Shown here piece by piece: positions 27,127 to 35,311 of a stretch of DNA of 64,000 bases (its first letter is position 1; every line of letters begins with the position of its first letter). Under the pieces are notes generated by a model. It was not told where the DNA came from and did no database searches. It saw only the letters and a program-made list of their open reading frames with translations. The position numbers and the translations under genes are program-made. This DNA comes from Chryseobacterium lactis (GTDB lineage: Bacteria; Bacteroidota; Bacteroidia; Flavobacteriales; Weeksellaceae): contig NZ_CP033924.1 in NCBI RefSeq assembly GCF_003815875.1, positions 620,001-684,000 on the forward strand, in the 5' to 3' direction.

Positions 27127-27752
27127 TGGAGTATTCAAAAGAATTTAAAGCAGCATTGAGTGCTTTTTCAAATACAGAAAAGGATAAACTTATTTTCAGA
27201 CTTCTGAAAAAGGATAAACTATTATCTAAGAAACTCTATTTTGAACTGATCGATCCTGAAACTACGGACGATAAAAGAAACGCCATGGAAACTCTGGTGG
27301 AAGAAAAAGTAATTCTGGCATCAAAGTATATCGGAAATGCTAAATATTTTCTGACAATCATCAGAAAGCTCAGTGCAGAAATTACAGAACATATCAAAAT
27401 AACCACAGATAAATTCGGAGAGGCTTCCCTGAACTTGTTATTGGTTAACAAAATTCTGGATTATAATAATGACCTGAGCAAACAGAGATTTGACAATGTG
27501 TACAAACTTTATATCTATATCATCAATAAAGTATTCAGGTCTTTAGTCTTGATTAAAAAACTGGATGAAGACTACTGGATGGAGTTTGATGACCTTTTAA
27601 GGGAAACTCAGGAAAAGATATTAGAAAACCATTATCTGCAAAAGCTCTGCATTAACAATGGGCTTGATTTCAACTGGCTTGAAAGTGAAAAAATACCAGC
27701 AGACATTGAGTTGATTATGAAAGATATTAAATCTCAGGGGTTTCTAAGGTAA
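27126..27752 (+). CDS. Hypothetical protein coupled to glycosyltransferase
   Basis: A 208-residue soluble, highly charged and helical protein that I do not recognise. It has no signal peptide, membrane helix or cofactor motif. Its ATG overlaps the stop of the GT2 gene (TAATG), which argues for translational coupling and a linked role. Its 3' end overlaps the convergent waaA gene by 9 bases. It may be a helical accessory protein of the glycosyltransferase; that is inference from position only. Confidence 0.78.
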   Translation: MEYSKEFKAALSAFSNTEKDKLIFRLLKKDKLLSKKLYFELIDPETTDDKRNAMETLVEEKVILASKYIGNAKYFLTIIRKLSAEITEHIKITTDKFGEASLNLLLVNKILDYNNDLSKQRFDNVYKLYIYIINKVFRSLVLIKKLDEDYWMEFDDLLRETQEKILENHYLQKLCINNGLDFNWLESEKIPADIELIMKDIKSQGFLR

Positions 27753-28982
27753 AATCTTCCGGATTATAAGTTCTGTAGAATTGGGCTTCTCATCAACAAA
27801 TTTTGCGGCATTCTGAGACATTGCATCCAGCTCTTCTTTGTTGTCCTTGTTGGTAAGGAACAGAACGAATTCCGCAGCTTCATATTCCTCTTCAAAAGAT
27901 TTCCCTCCTTCCGCAGAAATAAGCTCATCTGCTTCAGGATTCTTTCGGTAATGATTTCCGAAAACAACCGGAATACCAAAGGTCGCAGCCTCCAGAATGT
28001 TATGTAAACCGGCATCATGAAACCCGCCTCCCACAACTGCTACATCTGCATAGGAATACAGTTTTGACAATAAGCCGATACTATCTATAATTAATACCTG
28101 AAAGTTGAAATTTAGAGGTGGATCGTGTTGTATTTCACTATACAATACCGCATCTGGAAATATATTTTTCAAATACACTACTCTTTTTAAATCATGAGGT
28201 GCCATGATTATTTTCACGGTATTATTTTTCAGGGAGATCATTTCAGCAATCTTCTCTTCCGACTGCCATGAACTTCCAAAGACAATAGCTGTATTATCTC
28301 CAATAAAATCGGTAATGTAATTCACATGATTATCCCTTTCTCTAAGTTGTTTCACCCTGTCAAATCTCGTATCTCCCGTTACAGAAGATTGTAATAGACC
28401 GACGCTTTTAGCCAAAGCAAGGGAAAACTGAGTCTGATGAAAAAACCAGTCTACATCTTTTTGAAGCTGCTTTACAAACCATTTCCCATAAGAAGTAAAG
28501 AAAGATTGTCTTTCATAAAACAAAGCAGAAATCACATAAATTTTCGCATTTCTATTTTTAAGTTCTGCCAATAGATTATACCAATAGTCATACTTCACCG
28601 TAAAAAATAGTTCAACATTAAACTCTGATATAAAATCTTTTACGGTTCTTTTTCTATCAAAAGGCAAATAACAGATTACATCCGCGATGTGTTTCTTTTT
28701 GACAACGTTTTCATATCCTGAAGGAGAGAAGAAAGTCACGAGAATTTTATGACCCGGCAATTTTTCTTTTAGCTTTTCTAATACAGGCAACCCCTGTTCA
28801 TATTCGCCGAGACTTGCAGCGTGCATCCAAATGACCTTATCAGTTTTAGAGAATCCGGCTTTAACCTTTTGTAAAGATTCTTTTCTTCCTTCAACGCCTT
28901 TTTTAGTCTTATTATTAAATAATGAAAAAATCTTCATTCCGAAGATCAGCAGATTGACAAATATATTGTAAAGAAATTTCAA
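27744..28982 (-). CDS. waaA: 3-deoxy-D-manno-octulosonic acid (Kdo) transferase
   Basis: A 412-residue WaaA/KdtA glycosyltransferase that attaches Kdo from CMP-Kdo to the lipid A precursor. An N-terminal membrane anchor (about 1-20) is followed by the conserved WMHAASLGEYEQG (about 52-64), LVTFFSPSGYE, and in the C-terminal domain GGGFHDAGLHNILEAATFGIPVVFG. It is the last gene of a leftward operon with the C40 peptidase and DUF1648 genes, and overlaps the convergent unknown gene by 9 bases. Confidence 0.95.
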   Translation of the reverse strand: MKFLYNIFVNLLIFGMKIFSLFNNKTKKGVEGRKESLQKVKAGFSKTDKVIWMHAASLGEYEQGLPVLEKLKEKLPGHKILVTFFSPSGYENVVKKKHIADVICYLPFDRKRTVKDFISEFNVELFFTVKYDYWYNLLAELKNRNAKIYVISALFYERQSFFTSYGKWFVKQLQKDVDWFFHQTQFSLALAKSVGLLQSSVTGDTRFDRVKQLRERDNHVNYITDFIGDNTAIVFGSSWQSEEKIAEMISLKNNTVKIIMAPHDLKRVVYLKNIFPDAVLYSEIQHDPPLNFNFQVLIIDSIGLLSKLYSYADVAVVGGGFHDAGLHNILEAATFGIPVVFGNHYRKNPEADELISAEGGKSFEEEYEAAEFVLFLTNKDNKEELDAMSQNAAKFVDEKPNSTELIIRKILP

Positions 28983-28994
28983 TTTTGATTTGAT

Positions 28995-29465
28995 TTAATC
29001 ATTAGATTTTTTTGCGATTCTTTCTTGAATTGATTTTACAAGCCCTATCCCAATAATCATAAAAAGCAATCCTAAAATAAAGAATACGGCATTGCTAAGT
29101 TCAAGCTGCTTTCCTTCTGCAATCCTTACACTTTCAATAATAATATCTAGGAATAAAATCATCAGTGAAAATTGCATAGAGAACATATACAGTTCTAAAG
29201 TATCTTTATTACGAAAACTTTTAGGGACATTCAGCAACGGGGAATCAGGATCTCTGGATATTCCGACAAAAAGAACAGAAATAAAGGTAGCAATGCATGG
29301 TAAAGCCCAAATCATTGCTTTCCCGGATTGTCCGTCTATCTTGCCCTGAAAGTCAAAATGAGTAGGAATGATATCAGGTAAATCAGCATATTTTATTCCC
29401 GTAAAAATCCATATTGCAATAAGCAAAAGAGTGTTTACAGTTAATAATATGCCGGTAAGTTTCAT
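28995..29465 (-). CDS. DUF1648 domain-containing membrane protein
   Basis: A 156-residue protein with four predicted transmembrane helices. The DUF1648 signature PTHFDFQGKIDGQSGK lies between the first two (about 34-49). Members are small polytopic membrane proteins of unknown function, some linked to SdpI-type immunity. It lies 3 bases after the C40 peptidase gene and 12 bases before waaA, so it is co-transcribed. Confidence 0.88.
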   Translation of the reverse strand: MKLTGILLTVNTLLLIAIWIFTGIKYADLPDIIPTHFDFQGKIDGQSGKAMIWALPCIATFISVLFVGISRDPDSPLLNVPKSFRNKDTLELYMFSMQFSLMILFLDIIIESVRIAEGKQLELSNAVFFILGLLFMIIGIGLVKSIQERIAKKSND

Positions 29466-29468
29466 ATT

Positions 29469-30194
29469 CTAAATAATACTTTTAAGCACTCTCAGTTTAT
29501 GAGTATGTTTATTCATTTCTTTATTGAAAATCCCGGTAGAATCCAGGGTGTCAATTCTTACTTTTCCTGATGCATGGATAATTCTTTGGTTCTCCAGCAT
29601 AATACCTACGTGAATGATTTTCCCTTCCGCATTTTCAAAAAAAGCCAAATCTCCTGGCTGAGCTTCTTCAACAAAAGTAAGAGCCTCTCCTACTTCAGCC
29701 TGCTGGGAAGCATCTCTTGGAATCTTGATATCATGAACTTTGTACACCAATTGGGTAAATCCCGAACAATCAACCGCAAAAAAACTTTTACCACCCCATA
29801 AATAGGGCACATTAAGGAATTCTTTTGCCGTAAGAATTATACTTTCACGGAGATCATGACTTCTTTTTGAAGCTACCACAGGAAATTCTACTTCAGAACC
29901 CATAGAAAGTAAAGTCTTACCGTCATTCATCAGCACAGAAGAAAAATCTTCGGTAACAACAGTGACTTTTCTGTTGGCAAGAGCTTCATCTGTTACAGGC
30001 TTAAGCTGCTTGGTATCCATCCATCCTTCATAACCATCATAATGCATTTTTATTTTAGTCCAGTTTTTATCTACTTCTAAAATATCTGCACTTTCCCCAA
30101 ACAGTATTTCCGTAACAATTTCTGCCCTGTCAGAATTCTCTGCACGGACTGGTGCTACTGTAACTACACAAATTCCTTTATTCATTTTATTCAT
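29469..30194 (-). CDS. C40 (NlpC/P60) peptidase with SH3 domains
   Basis: A 241-residue predicted peptidoglycan endopeptidase cleaving stem peptides. The N-terminal half has SH3-like repeats (about 8-110; GYEGWMDTKQL); the C-terminal half is an NlpC/P60 domain with catalytic Cys in DCSGFTQL (about 142), His in IHVGIM (about 203) and a third polar residue near HASG. No obvious signal peptide is present, so the route out of the cytoplasm is unclear. Starts at 30194 or three codons later are equally plausible. It heads the operon with DUF1648 and waaA. Confidence 0.9.
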   Translation of the reverse strand: MNKMNKGICVVTVAPVRAENSDRAEIVTEILFGESADILEVDKNWTKIKMHYDGYEGWMDTKQLKPVTDEALANRKVTVVTEDFSSVLMNDGKTLLSMGSEVEFPVVASKRSHDLRESIILTAKEFLNVPYLWGGKSFFAVDCSGFTQLVYKVHDIKIPRDASQQAEVGEALTFVEEAQPGDLAFFENAEGKIIHVGIMLENQRIIHASGKVRIDTLDSTGIFNKEMNKHTHKLRVLKSII

Positions 30195-30264
30195 TTAGAG
30201 ATTAGGAAATCCGGAGATTCAGAAATTTTATTACTTCTTCACCTCTCCATTTCTTAATTTTTAA

Positions 30265-30912
30265 TTACTTTCTTCGAAGAAAGTTTACCCCATCACGCAA
30301 AGGTAAAATAAGATTTTCAAAATCTTCATCTTTTGCTGCCAAATCATTTAATTCCTGAATAGACTGGGTAGATTTCAATTTTGGGTTTTCTTCCAGTACT
30401 TTTCCATACCACAAAACATTATCAAACAGAATCACAGATCCGGACTTTGTCTTAGGCTTAATTAATCTGAAATAGTCTGCATAATTCTCTTTATCAGCGT
30501 CTACAAAAATCAGATCAAAGGTTTCATTTGTTTCCTTTAAGAATTCTTTGGCGTCCTGAAGTTTAAAATCAATCTGATTGGCATATTCACTGGATTCAAA
30601 ATATTTCTTTGGCAGATAGGCAAGATCTTCATTCACATCCAATGTAGTAATTTTTCCGTCCTTTGCCAAACCTGAAGCAAGACATAAAGTGGCATACCCT
30701 GTGAATGTTCCTATTTCAAGAATATTTTTAGGCTGCAGCATCTGGGATATAATCGTCAACAACCTTCCTTGCTGATATCCTGAGATCATGTGAGGTTGTG
30801 TTGTTTTCTGGTAAGTTTCTCTTCTTAATTTTTTCAGAATTTCGGATTCCGAAGAAGCATGTGATTCCAAATATCGATCCATTTCAGGATTCTTTTCCTC
30901 AAAAAAACTCAT
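30265..30912 (-). CDS. O-methyltransferase, class I SAM-dependent
   Basis: A 215-residue methyltransferase of the caffeoyl-CoA/catechol O-methyltransferase family. The SAM motif ILEIGTFTGYATLCLASGL begins at about 60, metal-binding and catalytic residues lie in FVDADKENYADY (about 130-141), and FDNVLWYGKV follows. It has the family's usual length; the substrate is unknown. A TAAATTTG element lies 17 bases upstream. The six-cysteine peptide gene lies upstream on the same strand but ends at a terminator between them. Confidence 0.92.
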   Translation of the reverse strand: MSFFEEKNPEMDRYLESHASSESEILKKLRRETYQKTTQPHMISGYQQGRLLTIISQMLQPKNILEIGTFTGYATLCLASGLAKDGKITTLDVNEDLAYLPKKYFESSEYANQIDFKLQDAKEFLKETNETFDLIFVDADKENYADYFRLIKPKTKSGSVILFDNVLWYGKVLEENPKLKSTQSIQELNDLAAKDEDFENLILPLRDGVNFLRRK

Positions 30913-30928
30913 AGTATTATAATTTAAA

Positions 30929-30936
30929 CAAATTTA
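30929..30936 (-). promoter_or_regulatory. -7 element TAAATTTG for the O-methyltransferase gene
   Basis: TAAATTTG on the minus strand, 16 bases before the ATG. No -33 TTTG at 19 bp. Confidence 0.5.
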
Positions 30937-30983
30937 CGGATTTTAAACTTTGTTTTTAAACCTGTTTCGGGTAATACAGGCAT

Positions 30984-31011
30984 AAAAAAAGAGAGAAATG
31001 AATCTCTCTTT
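30984..31011 (-). terminator. Terminator of the six-cysteine peptide gene
   Basis: Stem AAAGAGAGA/TCTCTCTTT, 6-nt loop, followed on the minus strand by a run of T residues. It lies 35 bases beyond the peptide stop codon and separates it from the O-methyltransferase. Confidence 0.85.
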
Positions 31012-31045
31012 CTTAGATATATTAACTCTGATGCAGAGAAAAGCT

Positions 31046-31198
31046 CTATACAGCTACACAATATCTTCCTTTTGAAGCGCATACCCATCCCGGGCAGCAG
31101 TCAGCCGTTTTTTGACAAATGATCATGGGATTGCATATGGCAATTGCACCTTGTACATTTTTCATTTCTCCTCTGGAAAGTTTTTGTAAATTTTTCAT
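31046..31198 (-). CDS. Small six-cysteine peptide with bacteriocin-type leader
   Basis: A 50-residue peptide. The N-terminus MKNLQKLSRGEMKNVQG (1-17) matches the leader type (MKNLxKLSRxExKxVxG) of the short 'bacteriocin-like' proteins of Chryseobacterium, with a Gly-Ala at 17-18 in place of the usual double Gly. The core (19-50) has six Cys at 22, 28, 34, 35, 40 and 47, spaced C-x5-C-x5-CC-x4-C-x6-C, the framework of inhibitor cystine-knot (knottin) peptides, with DCCPGWVC typical of them. It has its own terminator. No ABC peptidase-transporter or modification enzyme is adjacent, so export would need a gene elsewhere. Gene call is firm, role is inferred. Confidence 0.85.
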   Translation of the reverse strand: MKNLQKLSRGEMKNVQGAIAICNPMIICQKTADCCPGWVCASKGRYCVAV

Positions 31199-31417
31199 AA
31201 TTATTTTGTTTAGTATTAATTTCCTACTCTTGAAGATTTTCGGATACCTCTGTCTATATTATTTCCTTTAATAGAGATTTAAATATACGCATTCTTTTAT
31301 TAACCAACCCATTAGATATAATTAATTATTTTATCAACAACCGAAAAATTATTACTCAGGGAAAGCCCCATATAAAATACCGTGAAAATACGGATAGTTT
31401 TTTTGTGGTATTAGCAA

Positions 31418-31425
31418 TAATTTTG
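31418..31425 (+). promoter_or_regulatory. -7 element TAATTTTG of an intergenic transcript
   Basis: TAATTTTG followed by C. A TTTG at 31402-31405 is only 12 bp away, so no proper -33 element. Transcription would start near 31432 and run to the terminator at 31623. Confidence 0.5.
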
Positions 31426-31462
31426 CGAAAGAAACAGGGGTAAAAACACTAAGCGAAAACAA

Positions 31463-31618
31463 ATGATTGCAGGAGAAAAACAAACTAACCGTGAGAATCA
31501 AAAAAGAATGTCGCCGCAAGGCAGCATAGATCCTCCTGCAATAAAGCCCAAGACAGAAATATCCAATTCATTTTTGCATCGAATTATTTCTCTCTTGAAA
31601 AAGGAAGAATTAATTTGA
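31463..31618 (+). CDS. Possible 51-residue peptide, unrecognised
   Basis: An ATG ORF of 51 codons filling the intergenic transcript: a polar N-terminal half with many Gln, Lys and Pro residues, then a short amphipathic stretch FLHRIISLLKKEELI at the C-terminus. No signal peptide, Cys or leader motif. It sits 38 bases after a -7 element and 4 bases before a terminator. The inverted repeats in the DNA may instead mean a structural RNA. Treat as tentative. Confidence 0.28.
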   Translation: MIAGEKQTNRENQKRMSPQGSIDPPAIKPKTEISNSFLHRIISLLKKEELI

Positions 31619-31622
31619 TTAA

Positions 31623-31655
31623 AAAAATCCCGGGTTTACTCGGGATTTTTTTTAA
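31623..31655. terminator. Bidirectional terminator
   Basis: Stem AAAAATCCCG with its complement, 8-nt loop, T-runs on both strands. It ends the rightward intergenic transcript and the leftward M1 aminopeptidase gene. Confidence 0.9.
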
Positions 31656-31676
31656 TTATTAACCAAATGAATAAGA

Positions 31677-34172
31677 TTATTTATACTCTTCTATTATTTT
31701 GTTCAGAGCTGCAATTTGTTTATTCAGACTTTCTGCTTTTTGTGGATTTTGTTTTAAAAAATCCTTTTTTTTCTCCAACCCTTCCTGCAACATTTGAGTG
31801 ATCATTTTTTTAGCATCTTTGTCCTTCAGCATTTCAGTTTTTGCCTGGCTTAAAATTTTAGTAATTCCTTCGGTGGCAAGTGTATTATCAGAACTCATGA
31901 TTAAATTAAACCCTTCTTCAGCAGATTTCCCCAATTCTGGATCCTGAAGCTTTATCAGCGGATAGAATGCCACAATAGAAGTAATATATTGCAGTTGAGA
32001 AGTCACTTTATTTCTAACTATAATAGGAAACATTTTGATAAGCATATTTTTGGATGCTTCTGAAAGATCTATTTTATTCACTAAAGACTCTGCCATTGAA
32101 GGCTTTATTTCCATTATAGCCATCAAAGAATTGCTTTTTACAGCATTTGATATAGCATCTGAGCCCTTCTCAAATAATGGAAGATATTTTTTGTTTTTTG
32201 TCTTTGCCAACGCTGAAATTGCAGCCGCCTGCACCAATGTTTTAGGATCATTGATAGCCATTTTTTCAACATCAGAAGCCAAAGCTTTTTCCTGATCTGC
32301 ATTTGAAAGATTGAGTATTTCCAATGCTTTGATTCGAATTCTAAAGAAAGGATCTTTTAAGGCGGCAGATATTAATTTCACAGCCGCAGGATCACCCAGA
32401 TTGTCTTTTATACCAACCAGCGCTTTATAACGATTAGCAAATTCTTTGGAATTCGTGAACTGCATTAAATTCTGTCCCGGTGTCTTTTTATCTACATTCT
32501 CGGAAATCAGTACTCCATCAGCATTTATATTTATTAAATCTGGATTTTTAGACACATTAAAAGTGAAAGTGTTTGTTTTCCTGGCATCTACCCACACATT
32601 GTAACGTTTCGGCTTGCCGTTATCAAAAACATCAATAGCTAAAGGAAATTCAAATGGCTTTTCCTGAGACTGATTGATGACAAGTTCTACCTGCTTTTTT
32701 ACGGGTTCAAAAGTATATGAATACTCTAATTTCGGATTTCCGCTTCCATAATACCATTGGTTGAAAAACCAGTTCAAATCTTTTCCTGATGTCTTCTCAA
32801 AGGACAATCTTACTTGCTGAGCTTCTGCATTCTGATATTCATAGGTTTTCAAATAATCGGTCATTCCTGAAAAAAAAGCATCATCTCCCAAATAATTTCT
32901 CAGCATATGAAGAATTCCACCTCCCTTTTGATAGGACACTACATCAAAAACATCTTCCGGAGAATCATAATCAAATCTCACCAGATTTTTGTTAAAGTCT
33001 GAATGACTGGAAATATACCTGCCTACATTTGTCATTAAATGATAATCCGCCTGATCTTTTCCGTATTTATATTCGTTCCACAGATATTCAGAATAGTTAG
33101 CAAAAGATTCATTCACAGTGAGATTACTCCAACTTTCCGTTGTCACCAGATCTCCAAACCAATGGTGGAATAATTCATGAGCAATATATTCTTCCCACTT
33201 ATTTTCATCTATCAATTGTCCGGGCTTCTGCAATACTTCTGAACTATGAAGAGTAGCAGTCGTATTTTCCATCGCAACACTTCTATAATCTCTTCCGGAA
33301 ATTTGTGCATACTTTGCCCAAGGATAGTCGTAGCCAAGTTTTTTAGAGAAAAACTCCATCATCTCAGGGGTATTTCCATAGATTTGTTTAGCATAAGGCT
33401 CATATTCTTTCTCTACATAATACTCTACCGGAATATTTCTCCATTTATCTTTTACAACCGAATAATCTCCCACTCCCATAAAGAAAAGATAGGTTGAATG
33501 TCTTTTATTCATAACCCAATGATCAGTCCGCATATTACCGGATTCCTTGCTGGATTCTTTTAAAACTCCATTTGAAAGAGTAATGTACTTGTCAGGAACA
33601 GTCATATAAATTTCCTGGGTAGTTTTTTGATTAGGCTTATCTATGGTGGGAAACCATATGGAAGAATATTCCGTTTCGCCATCTGTCCAGATCTGAAAAG
33701 GATGGTCTTTATCATTATCTTTTGAGTTGATAAAATACAATCCCTTTGCTAAACTTCCCTGTTTTTCGGCAACATCCGGTCGGGAAGTATATTTTATGTA
33801 CACCGTATAATCCTGATTCCTGTTATATGTTTTATCCAGGTTAATGGTAAGAATATTACCTTTATAATTATACTTTAAGGGAGTCTTGATTCCTTCTTTA
33901 TCTATTGCTACTTCATGGATCAGCATTCCTTTAGCATCCAGTACCAATGAATCCGACGGATAGAAATATGGAGATGCTGTGAGCCATTCTTCCCCGTTCA
34001 TTTGCTCTTTCTGATAGTCAAAATTAACTTTTAGCTTTGTGTGCTTAAGCTCTGTCCATTTTGTTGGGGTGGCTCTATATATCTTTTCTCTTCCGGATGT
34101 TTCTGTCTGAGCAAAAACATTTGCAGATAAAGAAAAAACAAGTACACCTATTGAAAGCATAATTTTTTTCAT
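31677..34172 (-). CDS. M1 family metallopeptidase (aminopeptidase)
   Basis: An 831-residue secreted zinc aminopeptidase with a signal peptide (1-21, ending VFAQ). The exopeptidase motif is the VAMEN variant at about 300, the zinc site is HELFHHWFGD (from about 331) with the third ligand in NESFANYSEYLW (about 353), and the HEAT-like C-terminal region runs from about 560 to 831. It should digest peptides in the periplasm or outside the cell. The C-terminus ends without a T9SS sorting domain. It is a single leftward gene. Confidence 0.95.
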   Translation of the reverse strand: MKKIMLSIGVLVFSLSANVFAQTETSGREKIYRATPTKWTELKHTKLKVNFDYQKEQMNGEEWLTASPYFYPSDSLVLDAKGMLIHEVAIDKEGIKTPLKYNYKGNILTINLDKTYNRNQDYTVYIKYTSRPDVAEKQGSLAKGLYFINSKDNDKDHPFQIWTDGETEYSSIWFPTIDKPNQKTTQEIYMTVPDKYITLSNGVLKESSKESGNMRTDHWVMNKRHSTYLFFMGVGDYSVVKDKWRNIPVEYYVEKEYEPYAKQIYGNTPEMMEFFSKKLGYDYPWAKYAQISGRDYRSVAMENTTATLHSSEVLQKPGQLIDENKWEEYIAHELFHHWFGDLVTTESWSNLTVNESFANYSEYLWNEYKYGKDQADYHLMTNVGRYISSHSDFNKNLVRFDYDSPEDVFDVVSYQKGGGILHMLRNYLGDDAFFSGMTDYLKTYEYQNAEAQQVRLSFEKTSGKDLNWFFNQWYYGSGNPKLEYSYTFEPVKKQVELVINQSQEKPFEFPLAIDVFDNGKPKRYNVWVDARKTNTFTFNVSKNPDLININADGVLISENVDKKTPGQNLMQFTNSKEFANRYKALVGIKDNLGDPAAVKLISAALKDPFFRIRIKALEILNLSNADQEKALASDVEKMAINDPKTLVQAAAISALAKTKNKKYLPLFEKGSDAISNAVKSNSLMAIMEIKPSMAESLVNKIDLSEASKNMLIKMFPIIVRNKVTSQLQYITSIVAFYPLIKLQDPELGKSAEEGFNLIMSSDNTLATEGITKILSQAKTEMLKDKDAKKMITQMLQEGLEKKKDFLKQNPQKAESLNKQIAALNKIIEEYK

Positions 34173-34330
34173 ATGTATTAGATTTTTAGTGGTAAATACA
34201 TGATAACCTAACTATTAGCCTTACATCAAAAATAACAACATAGCCAGCTGATTATCAATATTTTTATTTATAACAAATAGGTAGAACTATCAAATTAAAA
34301 GTTACAACAAAGAGAACAATTTAATTCATA

Positions 34331-34363
34331 AAAAAAGATCCTGAATTTCTTCAGAATCTTTTT
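34331..34363 (-). terminator. Terminator of the OmpA-family gene
   Basis: A 13-bp stem with one mismatch (AAAAAGATCCTGA against TCAGAATCTTTTT), followed by T residues on the minus strand. Confidence 0.8.
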
Positions 34364-34390
34364 GAGATATAATTAATTATTATAATTCTA

Positions 34391-35224
34391 TTATTTCTTA
34401 GGAGCGATATCCATCAGTTTCATGAATTCATCCAGCTTAGGCATGATGATAATTTCAGTTCTTCTGTTTTCAGATCTACCGGAAACACTCATATTTGTAG
34501 CTTTCGGGTTGTATTCAGAACGTCCGCCAGCGGTCATTCTAGCCGGATCTACCCCAAACTGAGTCTGCAGAACTTTAGCCACCGAGGTACCTCTTAATGC
34601 GGAAAGATCCCAGTTGTCTCTAGGCAAATTTGGAGAATTTAATGGAGCATTATCTGTATTACCTTCGATCAATACAGAATATTTATCGTAATCATTAATA
34701 ACTTTCGCTACTTTACCTAACACTTCCTGAGCAGCTGGTAAGATGTTGTAATCTCCTGTTTTATATAACATTTTGTCTGAAAGTGAAATCATAACCACTC
34801 CTTTCAAAACCTTAACCTGTACATCTTCATCCGAAACATTGTCCAAAGATCTCTTCAGCTTGTTGGATAAAGCAAGGTTCAAACTGTCATTTTTAGCATT
34901 GTTTGAAATCAACTGTTTGATATATGAATTGGAAGAATTGATTTCTCCTACCAATTTATCAATATTAGCAGAGCTTTTTCCTGTATTTGAAAGACAAGCA
35001 TCAAGCGATGATTTTAAAGCATCATGCTGGCTTTTAAGTAAATTATTCTCACCTGCCAATGCAGAATTCTGAGATTTCAAATCCTGAATTTCTCTTTGTC
35101 TCTCGCCAATGTTTTCGATACATTGCTTATAATTTGAACTCAATGCATCATATTGCTTCTTGCTGACACAAGATGTCATCCCCAATGCCATTGCAGAAAC
35201 TGCTAAAATTTTTAAAATCTTCAT
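34391..35224 (-). CDS. OmpA-family lipoprotein
   Basis: A 277-residue lipoprotein with a lipobox at MTSC (Cys about 19), a coiled-coil-like region (about 22-115) with repeated Leu/Lys/Gln, and a C-terminal OmpA-like peptidoglycan-binding domain (about 140-262) with EGNTDNAPL and SENRRTEIIIMP. It should tether the outer membrane to the cell wall. It is the only gene of its unit, with a TAACTTTG element upstream, divergent from tilS. Confidence 0.92.
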   Translation of the reverse strand: MKILKILAVSAMALGMTSCVSKKQYDALSSNYKQCIENIGERQREIQDLKSQNSALAGENNLLKSQHDALKSSLDACLSNTGKSSANIDKLVGEINSSNSYIKQLISNNAKNDSLNLALSNKLKRSLDNVSDEDVQVKVLKGVVMISLSDKMLYKTGDYNILPAAQEVLGKVAKVINDYDKYSVLIEGNTDNAPLNSPNLPRDNWDLSALRGTSVAKVLQTQFGVDPARMTAGGRSEYNPKATNMSVSGRSENRRTEIIIMPKLDEFMKLMDIAPKK

Positions 35225-35246
35225 AAATAATCATTTTTAGACCAAT

Positions 35247-35254
35247 CAAAGTTA
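35247..35254 (-). promoter_or_regulatory. -7 element TAACTTTG for the OmpA-family gene
   Basis: TAACTTTG on the minus strand, 22 bases before the ATG. No -33 TTTG at 19 bp. Confidence 0.5.
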
Positions 35255-35280
35255 GGAAAATTCAATTGAATTATATGGGT

Positions 35281-35288
35281 TATCTTTG
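35281..35288 (+). promoter_or_regulatory. -7 element TATCTTTG for tilS-dsbD
   Basis: TATCTTTGC 23 bases before the tilS ATG, the commonest form of the element in this window. No TTTG at 19 bp. Confidence 0.6.
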
Positions 35289-35311
35289 CATAAAAGAAAT
35301 TCTCAACATAG

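Larger units (their letters stand above)
31432..31655 (+). ncRNA. Candidate structured small RNA, about 220 nt
   Basis: A self-contained unit with promoter element and strong terminator. Inside it, a perfect 10-bp inverted repeat (ATTGCAGGAG at 31466-31475 with CTCCTGCAAT at 31533-31542) would close a domain that holds a second hairpin at 31508-31527 with a GCAA (GNRA) tetraloop on a GCC/GGC stem. I do not recognise it as 6S, SRP, tmRNA or RNase P RNA. The same transcript contains a 51-codon ORF, so it could be coding instead. Confidence 0.4.
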
